Translations under genes and position numbers: made by a program | Part shown: piece by piece, positions 1 through 6,683 of the stretch | Numbering within the stretch: the stretch's first letter is position 1 | Layout of the letters: the number at the start of each line of letters is the position of its first letter | Notes under the pieces: model-generated | What the model was told of the DNA's origin: nothing | The model's input: only the letters and a program-made list of their open reading frames with translations | The model's database searches: none | Assembly: GCA_012799425.1 (NCBI GenBank) | Contig: JAAZLF010000378.1 | Coordinates: 1 to 6,683, forward strand | Direction: 5' to 3' | Length of the DNA stretch: 6,683 bases | DNA from: Actinomycetales bacterium | GTDB taxonomy: Bacteria > Actinomycetota > Actinomycetes > Actinomycetales > Dermabacteraceae

Positions 1-74
1 CCGTGCTCGTGCGCCGAGCCCCGGACGATGTTGACATGCAGGACAGTGACCAGGAGGACGACCGTGACCGCTGA
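1..74 (+). CDS. C-terminal end of an unidentified upstream gene (partial)
   Basis: Reading frame 3 is open from the left edge to a TGA at 72-74 and ends in a very acidic tail, DMQDSDQEDDRDR. Its third codon positions are mostly G or C, as in the real genes here. The stop lies 11 bases inside era (era GTG at 64), so the two genes are probably translationally coupled. In many actinobacteria the gene before era encodes a CBS-domain CorC/HlyC-like membrane protein, sometimes called hemolysin family. That identity is inferred from gene order only, since too little protein is visible to name it. The alternative frame 2 stops at 32-34 and is a weaker candidate. Confidence 0.5.
   Translation, partial: VLVRRAPDDVDMQDSDQEDDRDR
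52..57 (+). promoter_or_regulatory. Shine-Dalgarno that sets the era start
   Basis: A perfect AGGAGG lies 6 bases before the GTG at 64. The in-frame ATG at 28 has no comparable purine-rich site and would add 12 residues unlike Era, so GTG 64 is preferred. Confidence 0.8.
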
Positions 75-1044
75 CGAGCACCCGAGGACCGATCCCGAGG
101 ACGGCACCGCGACCGAGACGCACAGATCGGGCTTCGTCGCCCTGGTCGGTCGTCCCAATGTCGGCAAATCCACCCTGACCAACGCCCTGGTGGGGGAGAA
201 GGTCGCGATCACCTCCAGCAAGCCGCAGACCACCCGGCGCGCGATCCGGGGGATCGTCACGCGCGAGGACGCGCAGATCATCCTGGTGGACACCCCGGGG
301 GTGCATCGCCCCCGCACCCTGCTCGGCGAGCGTCTGAACGATCTGGTCCGCGGCACCCTGGGCGAGGTGGACGTGGTGGGGTTCTGCCTCCCCGCGGACC
401 AGAAGATCGGCCCGGGCGACCGCTTCGTCGCCGAGGACCTGCAGGAGCTGCGTCAGGGCCGGCGCGGCCCGAGGGTCGTCGCCGTGGTGACCAAGATCGA
501 CCTGGTGGGGCGGGATGCGCTGGCCGAGCACCTGATGAGCGTGGACCAGCTGATGGGCTTCGACGACATCGTCCCGATCTCCGCCGTGAAGGGAGAGCAG
601 ATCGAGGTGCTGCTCGAGGTGATTTCCCGGCACCTGCCCGAGGGGCCGATGCTGTACCCCGACGACCAGCTCACCGAGGAGTCCCGCGATGATCGCATCT
701 CGGAGCTGATCCGCGAGGCGGCGCTCGAGGGCGTGCGCGACGAGCTCCCGCATTCGATCGCCGTCGTGGTCGAGGAGGTCGTCGAGACGGACCCCGACGA
801 TCCCTTCGCCGATGTCGCCCCCGGCGAGGGACGCCTGGTGGTGCGGGCGACGCTCTACGTCGAGCGCGAGAGCCAGAAGGGCATCATCATCGGTCGCGGC
901 GGTTCGCGGCTGAAGGAGGTCGGCACCCGCGCCCGCGCCGAGATCAACCAGCTCATCGGCCGCAAGGTGCACCTGGACCTGCGGGTGAAGGTCGCCAAGG
1001 AGTGGCAGCGCGACCCCAAGCAGCTGGGCCGGCTCGGGTTCTGA
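64..1044 (+). CDS. era: GTPase Era, ribosome small-subunit assembly factor
   Basis: Era is a GTPase that binds the 3' end of 16S rRNA and helps mature the 30S subunit in the cytoplasm. The 326-residue product has every GTPase motif: G1 GRPNVGKS (29-36), the Era switch I segment TSSKPQTTR (50-58), G3 DTPG (76-79), G4 TKID (143-146, with Thr where many Eras have Asn) and G5 SAV (173-175). The C-terminal KH domain carries IIIGRGG (274-280), the GxxG-type RNA-binding loop. E. coli Era is 301 residues; the extra length here is a roughly 20-residue charged N-terminal tail and an acidic insert (about 241-256, ETDPDDPFADVAPGEG) just before the KH core. The start at GTG 64 is fixed by AGGAGG at 52-57. 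The upstream gene overlaps it by 11 bases, suggesting one operon. The identity is secure. Confidence 0.97.
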   Translation: MTADEHPRTDPEDGTATETHRSGFVALVGRPNVGKSTLTNALVGEKVAITSSKPQTTRRAIRGIVTREDAQIILVDTPGVHRPRTLLGERLNDLVRGTLGEVDVVGFCLPADQKIGPGDRFVAEDLQELRQGRRGPRVVAVVTKIDLVGRDALAEHLMSVDQLMGFDDIVPISAVKGEQIEVLLEVISRHLPEGPMLYPDDQLTEESRDDRISELIREAALEGVRDELPHSIAVVVEEVVETDPDDPFADVAPGEGRLVVRATLYVERESQKGIIIGRGGSRLKEVGTRARAEINQLIGRKVHLDLRVKVAKEWQRDPKQLGRLGF

Positions 1045-1061
1045 GCCCTCTGGCGCCCGCG

Positions 1062-1084
1062 GAGCGTTCGCATGCTGAGCGTTC
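1062..1084 (+). repeat. Short direct repeat GAGCGTTC x2 upstream of the leuA promoter
   Basis: GAGCGTTC occurs at 1062-1069 and again at 1077-1084, 15 bases apart start to start, with the palindrome GCATGC (1070-1075) between them. The pair lies in the era-leuA gap about 20 bases before the candidate -10. It could be a half-site pair for a regulator or simple chance; nothing else in the window repeats it in a way I could see. Confidence 0.3.
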
Positions 1085-1104
1085 CCGAGAGGCGCGAGCG
1101 ACGG

Positions 1105-1113
1105 TGCTACCGT
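1105..1113 (+). promoter_or_regulatory. Candidate extended -10 promoter of the leuA leader transcript
   Basis: TGCTACCGT fits the extended -10 pattern TGnTAnnnT, with the hexamer TACCGT at 1108-1113. Counting about 7-8 bases downstream puts the transcription start at or next to A1121, the first base of the leader peptide ATG. The transcript would then be leaderless, which is common in actinobacteria. No convincing -35 is present: TTCCCG at 1082-1087 is 20 bases away. An extended -10 can compensate for that. This is inference from sequence pattern only. Confidence 0.5.
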
Positions 1114-1115
1114 GA

Positions 1116-3072
<1,957 letters not shown>

Positions 3073-3076
<4 letters not shown>

Positions 3077-4167
3077 CGGCGGTGGTCGGCGCGCGGCGTG
3101 CCGGCCCCGGTGGGCGTCGCGTCCTGCGCGCCCCCCTCCTCGCCCCGGAGATCCGTCTCGCTGAGCACGGGCATCTCTCCCGTGACCGTCGCGTGCGTCG
3201 GGGTGGGCAGGTCCCAGCCGGGCTGCTCGTCAGCCGGCTGGGGCTCGCTCGGCGAGGTGCGGCGCGCGGTGAGGGTGATGCCCACGCTCGCGCCCACCAC
3301 CAGCACGGCTGCGGCGATGCGCAGCGCCGTGGCCTCCTGACCGATCAGGAGCACACCCGCGATCAGGACGATCACCGGCTCGAGGCTCAGCAGGATCCCG
3401 AACACGTGCCGGGGCAGGCGCCGCAGGGCGGCGAGCTCGAGCGTGTACGGCAGCACCGAGGCGAGCACGGCGGTGGCCGCGGCGAGCGCGAGCAGGCGCA
3501 TGTCCATCATCCCGCTGAGCGCACCGGGCGCTCCGAGCGGCAGCACCACGAGAGCGCCGACCGCCATCGCCACGGCGAGACCGTCCTGCCCGGGCACGAG
3601 GCGTCCCACCCGGGCGCTGGTGAGGATGTACATTCCCCAGAACACGGCGGCGATCAGAGCGAACAGCACGCCGAGGCCGTCCAGCGCGGCGGCGCTGGTC
3701 AGCGACTCGATGCCGAACAGGCTCACGCCGCCGAGGGCTAGCACCACCCACAGCAGGTCGCTGCGGCGGGTGGACAGCAGCGCTGAGACCGCGAGGGGGC
3801 CCAGGAACTCGATCGCGACCGCGGTGCCCAGCGGGATCCGGGCGATCGCGGCGTAGAACGCGCCGTTCATCGCCCCGATCGCGCCACCGAACATGAGCAC
3901 TGCGATCCACTGCTCGCGGGTGAAGCGGTGGAGCTTCGGGCGCACGATGACCAGCAGCATGAGTGCGGCGATGCCCAGGCGCAGCGCGGTGGTGCCCCAG
4001 GCCCCGATCGCCGGGAAGAGCTGGGTCGCCAGCGCCGCCCCGAACTGGAGGGACACGCACGAGCCGAGGATGAACATGATCGGCGTCATCGGCACTCCGG
4101 AGCCCCCGCGCGAGGCGCGCGCGGGGGACGCCGATGGGGCTGAGGCGGGAGCAGGAGAGGTCGTCAC
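3073..4167 (-). CDS. EamA/DMT-family exporter, RhtA-like
   Basis: This is an inner-membrane protein of the drug/metabolite transporter superfamily with about ten hydrophobic segments in two EamA repeats. From memory it resembles E. coli RhtA, the threonine/homoserine exporter, with matching blocks: SLQFGAALATQLFPAIGAWG near the first helix, PLGTAVAIEFLGPLAVS in the middle and LPYTLELAALRRLP before the last helices. An amino acid or related metabolite is the likely substrate, but the sequence does not fix it. The start is uncertain. GTG 4167 gives 364 residues with an Ala/Pro/Ser-rich tail of about 26 residues but a poorly spaced GGAG. ATG 4089 gives 338 residues with GGAG 5 bases upstream. 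The last 60 or so residues are a hydrophilic Pro/Glu/Asp-rich cytoplasmic tail not seen in RhtA. The gene diverges from the LysR gene and converges on leuA. Confidence 0.9.
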
Positions 4168-4221
4168 GTCTCCACTGTGGGGCCTGGCCTCCGGCCCGGT
4201 CCAGCGAATGTTCCCGACCTG

Positions 4222-4245
4222 TATCGTGAAGCATCGCTTCACGAT
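4222..4245. promoter_or_regulatory. Perfect dyad, probable operator of the LysR regulator, overlapping a candidate -10
   Basis: ATCGTGAAGC (4223-4232) and GCTTCACGAT (4236-4245) are exact inverted repeats separated by ATC. The dyad lies between two divergent start codons, 13 bases before the LysR GTG and 55 bases from the EamA GTG. That is the classic place for a LysR-family site controlling both its own gene and its neighbour. TATCGT at 4222-4227 could be the plus-strand -10 of the LysR gene, so binding would repress that gene. The inner dyad reads T-N13-A rather than the textbook T-N11-A. In RNA it could also fold as a 10-bp hairpin just ahead of the ribosome-binding site. I see no clear minus-strand promoter for the exporter. 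Confidence 0.7.
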
Positions 4246-4246
4246 C

Positions 4247-4251
4247 GGAGG
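4247..4251 (+). promoter_or_regulatory. Shine-Dalgarno deciding the LysR start
   Basis: GGAGG lies 7 bases before GTG 4259. The frame stays open far upstream, antisense to the exporter, but only this GTG puts the LysR helix-turn-helix at the normal distance from the N-terminus. Confidence 0.8.
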
Positions 4252-4258
4252 TGGCGCT

Positions 4259-5185
4259 GTGCTGAACCTGCACCGGCTGTTCCTGCTGCACGAACTGCGC
4301 AGGCTGGAGACCATGTCGGCGGTCGCTCGCGCCCATTCGATGTCTCCCTCCGCCGTCTCCCAACAGCTCTCTCACCTGGAGCGCGAGACCAAGGTCACCC
4401 TGCTGCGGCAGGCGGGGCGAAGGGTGGTGCTCACCGATGCCGGCGTCCAGCTGGCGCGCCGCGCCGAGGAGATGCTGGGACTGCTCGAGGTGGCGGAGGC
4501 CGAGCTCGCCCATGCCCAGGGGGAGGCCGGCGGGCTGCTGCGGGTGGCCTCGTTCCAGACCCCGATGATCGCGCTGGCCCCCGCGGCGGTGAGCGTTCTG
4601 GCCCAGCGGCATCCGGCCCTGCACCTCGAGCTCGGCCAGCAGGAGGTCGATGAGGCCTATGAGGGGCTGCTCGCCCACCGCTACGACGTGATCCTGGGGG
4701 AGGACTATCCCGGCGGCCAGCAGGTGGTGCGCCGCGGCACCGACCGCGAGGCGCTGCTGACCGACCCGCTCCTGCTGGTGCTCCCGGATACGGGGCCCTG
4801 GACGCATGCGCGCTCTCTCACCGCGCTGGCCGATGCGCCCTGGGCGCTGGACCCGCCGGGGAGCCGCACCGGGATCTGGTCTCGGACCTTCCTGCGCTCA
4901 GCGGGGATCGAGCCGCAGGTCCGCTTCACCACCCCCGACCCGCTGCTGCAGGTGCACCTGGTGCGCTCCGGGAATGCTGTCGCCCTCCTGCCCGGCATCA
5001 TCGCCTCCGAGCACCTCGGCGGCACCCGTGTGCTCCGTCTGCCCGGAGACCCGCATCGCTCGCTGTACACCGCGGCGAGGGCCGGGGCCGCCCAGCACCC
5101 CTCGCTGCTGGCGTTCCGTTCGGCGCTGCTCGAGGCGGCGAAGCGGCTCACCGCACCGGAAGCCCTGGAGGCCTTCGGCGACTGA
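4259..5185 (+). CDS. LysR-family transcriptional regulator
   Basis: The 308-residue product has the usual LysR length and layout. A winged helix-turn-helix (about 18-42, including TMSAVARAHSMSPSAVSQQL) is followed by the LysR wing with VVLTDAG (56-62), a linker helix, and a periplasmic-binding-protein-like effector domain (about 93-295). It is a cytoplasmic DNA-binding protein that probably responds to a small ligand. The gene is divergent from the RhtA-like exporter, with a perfect dyad in between, so the simplest reading is a regulator that switches the exporter on when a substrate accumulates and limits its own synthesis. The ligand cannot be read from the sequence; an amino acid is a reasonable guess from the exporter family. 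The start at GTG 4259 rests on GGAGG at 4247-4251. Confidence 0.93.
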   Translation: MLNLHRLFLLHELRRLETMSAVARAHSMSPSAVSQQLSHLERETKVTLLRQAGRRVVLTDAGVQLARRAEEMLGLLEVAEAELAHAQGEAGGLLRVASFQTPMIALAPAAVSVLAQRHPALHLELGQQEVDEAYEGLLAHRYDVILGEDYPGGQQVVRRGTDREALLTDPLLLVLPDTGPWTHARSLTALADAPWALDPPGSRTGIWSRTFLRSAGIEPQVRFTTPDPLLQVHLVRSGNAVALLPGIIASEHLGGTRVLRLPGDPHRSLYTAARAGAAQHPSLLAFRSALLEAAKRLTAPEALEAFGD

Positions 5186-5217
5186 GATCGGCTCCCGCGC
5201 GACACGCTCGCCCCACT

Positions 5218-5234
5218 CCTCCTGGAGAAGGAGG
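5218..5234 (+). other. Hairpin in the gap after the LysR gene
   Basis: CCTCCT 5218-5223 pairs with AGGAGG 5229-5234 around a GGAGA loop, in the 81-base gap between the LysR stop and the peptidase ATG. There is no T-run. It may be a weak terminator for the LysR transcript or part of the peptidase upstream region; its purine arm looks like a Shine-Dalgarno but is too far (32 bases) from ATG 5267. Confidence 0.35.
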
Positions 5235-5266
5235 CGACCGCGCGCACCGCACGGTAGAAAGTAGTC

Positions 5267-6683
5267 ATGACCTCTCACCTCGGCGAAGACGCCGACCCTT
5301 CCCTGCATGACCCTGCCCCGTCGGCCTCCGATGCCCCGAGGTGGCACGCCCTGGTGATGCTGCTGGTCCTGCTCGCGACGATCGTCGCCGGCGGCGCCTC
5401 GCGCGGCACCACCGCCCCGGTGGGGGCCGGAGCGGCCACGGACGTGTTCAGCGCAGAGCGCGCCTCCCAGGCCGCGGCCCCGGCACTGGTCGAGCCGCGG
5501 CCCGTCGGCTCCGCCGCCAACGACCGCGCCCACGAGGAGCTCGCGACTCAGCTGGAGGCGCTCGGCTTCGAGACCCGCACGCAGGGGGGGATCAGCGTGC
5601 GCGAGTACGGCGAGGAGGCCGCCAGCGGTTTCGTGCGCAACCTCATCGCCACCCGCGAGGGAACGGACCCCACCGGCACGATCGTGCTGGCCACACACAT
5701 CGATTCTGTCCCCGGCGCCCCCGGTGTCGCCGATGCCGGCGTGGGGCTCGCAGTGATCCTCGAGACGGTGCGCGCTCTGGGCCCCGAGGCCGCTCGCAAC
5801 GATCTGGTGGTGCTGCTGGTCGACGGCGAGGAGCGCGGCCTGCTCGGCGCCGAGGCGTACCTCGCCGATGGGGCCGAGAGCCTCGCCGAGCCCGTGGTGG
5901 TGCTGAACCACGAGGCCCGCGGAGTCTCTGGACGGCCGATGGTCACCCGGGCCAGCGGGCCGATGCACGCCGTGATCGGCTCCTTGCCCCGCCCCGAGTT
6001 CGAGTCGTTCACCGATGCGCTGTTCGCGATCATCCCCAACGACACCGACTTCACCGCCTACCGCGAGGGCGGCTGGTGGGGGATGGACATGGCGATCATC
6101 GACGGTGCCTGGGCGTACCACTCGCCGCAGGACGACCACGATCACCTCGATCCGGGCACCCTTCAGCACTACGGCGAGATGACGCTCGCGCTCACCCGGG
6201 ACCTCGCGCAGCGGGATCTCGCCGCGCTCGAGGAGCGTGCGCAGGAGCAACCGGTCCAGACCACAGCCCCCTGGGGCATCGTCGCCGTGCCGCCGCTGCT
6301 GGTCACCGTGCTGGGTCTGCTCGCACCGCTCGCCGTCCTCGCGGCGGTCTGGGTGGTGAGGCGCCGCGGCATCGTGAGCCTGCGCGGAGTCCTGGGCGGC
6401 GCAGCCACGGCCCTGCTGGTCCTGGCGGGAGCGGTGATGGGCGCATACACGTTGTGGAGCCTCACGGCCGGCGCCACCCCGTCGATGCTCTCGCAGACCA
6501 CCCGTGAACCGCTCCGCGCAGAGCTGTTCCTCGCGGCGGAGCTGATGCTCGCGGCGGCAGCGGTCACAGCGGGCTGGGTGCTCGCCCGCCTGCTGATCTC
6601 CCGCTCGGCCCTCCTGCTGGGCAGCTCGCTCCTGGTCACGACGCTGCTGGCGGTCCTCGCCGTCTACTCGCCCGCCCTCGGCG
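5267..6683 (+). CDS. Membrane-anchored M28-family zinc metallopeptidase (partial, runs off right edge)
   Basis: 472 residues are visible with no stop. An acidic N-terminal tail precedes one membrane segment (about 27-43), which should place the peptidase domain outside the cell. The M28 metal and catalytic residues are all present: HIDS (His144), ADAG (Asp156), DGEERG (Glu188 general base, Glu189 ligand), NHEARG (Glu216) and YHSPQDD (His285), together with NDTDF (258-262). M28 enzymes of this kind are usually aminopeptidases using two zinc ions; the substrate here is unknown. After residue 336 come at least four more hydrophobic segments (about 338-364, 375-397, 420-440, 448-467), with RRR at 365-367. 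This layout recalls the ERMP1/Pff1-type multi-pass M28 proteins. Only a weak AGAAAG precedes the ATG. TAGAAA at 5255-5260 could be a -10 for a leaderless start. The C-terminus lies beyond the window. Confidence 0.88.
   Translation, partial: MTSHLGEDADPSLHDPAPSASDAPRWHALVMLLVLLATIVAGGASRGTTAPVGAGAATDVFSAERASQAAAPALVEPRPVGSAANDRAHEELATQLEALGFETRTQGGISVREYGEEAASGFVRNLIATREGTDPTGTIVLATHIDSVPGAPGVADAGVGLAVILETVRALGPEAARNDLVVLLVDGEERGLLGAEAYLADGAESLAEPVVVLNHEARGVSGRPMVTRASGPMHAVIGSLPRPEFESFTDALFAIIPNDTDFTAYREGGWWGMDMAIIDGAWAYHSPQDDHDHLDPGTLQHYGEMTLALTRDLAQRDLAALEERAQEQPVQTTAPWGIVAVPPLLVTVLGLLAPLAVLAAVWVVRRRGIVSLRGVLGGAATALLVLAGAVMGAYTLWSLTAGATPSMLSQTTREPLRAELFLAAELMLAAAAVTAGWVLARLLISRSALLLGSSLLVTTLLAVLAVYSPALG

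Noticed and set aside
28..63. ATG 28 as the era start
   Set aside because: It has no Shine-Dalgarno, and the GTG at 64 has a perfect AGGAGG at ideal spacing.
1031..1047. GGCTC/GAGCC hairpin over the era stop as a terminator
   Set aside because: It has only 5 bp, a 7-base loop and no T-run. It is too weak to call, and read-through from era into the leuA leader cannot be excluded.
4180..4197. GGGCC/GGCCC inverted repeat upstream of the exporter start
   Set aside because: A 5-bp GC-only repeat is expected by chance at this base composition, and it does not coincide with a recognisable promoter or ribosome-binding site.
3893..4258. 122-residue N-terminal extension of the LysR protein
   Set aside because: It is antisense to the exporter gene, and would place the DNA-binding domain far from the N-terminus, unlike the family.
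3230..4807. 525-codon minus-strand frame across the exporter and LysR genes
   Set aside because: It is out of frame with both recognised proteins, is rich in Arg, Pro and Gly, and spans the divergent promoter region.
4898..6250. 450-codon minus-strand frame across the LysR end and the peptidase
   Set aside because: It is antisense to clear LysR and M28 coding sequence, and its translation shows no family motif.
5341..6507. 388-codon plus-strand frame inside the peptidase region
   Set aside because: It is a shifted frame of the M28 gene, which has all its metal ligands in the frame starting at 5267. The alternative is Arg/Pro/Gly-rich nonsense.

Overview
The window is GC-rich throughout, with strongly G/C-biased third codon positions, frequent GTG starts and at least one probable leaderless transcript. 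Together with the actinobacterial form of LeuA and the era–leuA order, this points to a chromosomal segment of a high-GC Actinomycetota. A Micrococcales relative such as Brachybacterium/Dermabacteraceae is my guess; it is inferred, not proven by anything in the sequence. No rRNA, tRNA, insertion sequence, CRISPR array or phage gene is visible, and no stretch over 300 bases lacks a gene.

Layout, left to right. (1) The last codons of an unidentified upstream gene overlap the start of era by 11 bases. (2) era (64-1044, +) encodes the ribosome-assembly GTPase Era with intact GTPase and KH domains. (3) Positions 1045-1232 hold a candidate extended -10 promoter, an apparently leaderless 14-codon ORF with four consecutive leucine codons ([14 protein letters not shown]), and a set of competing RNA structures running up to the leuA Shine-Dalgarno. 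This is a leucine-sensing leader of the actinobacterial leuA type. (4) leuA (1233-3056, +) encodes 2-isopropylmalate synthase. (5) A compact pair of overlapping hairpins spans the stop codons of two convergent genes. (6) A RhtA-like EamA/DMT exporter gene lies on the minus strand (3073-4167). (7) A short divergent region carries a perfect 10-3-10 dyad, the probable operator of (8) a LysR-type regulator (4259-5185, +). (9) A membrane-anchored M28 zinc metallopeptidase starts at 5267 and runs off the right edge. It has a complete set of metal ligands and at least four C-terminal membrane segments.

Functional logic. era is housekeeping. The leuA unit makes the first committed intermediate of leucine synthesis and is probably controlled twice: by translation of the leucine-rich leader, and by leucine feedback on the C-terminal domain. 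The LysR/EamA divergent pair looks like a regulator-exporter module, probably for an amino acid or similar small metabolite. It sits tail-to-tail with leuA and is separated from it by a shared bidirectional terminator. The M28 enzyme follows the regulator in the same direction but with its own upstream gap. No link between it and the other genes can be shown.

I did not find a wholly new system. The most informative non-coding signals are the leuA leader, the dyad between the exporter and the regulator, and the stop-codon-spanning terminator.
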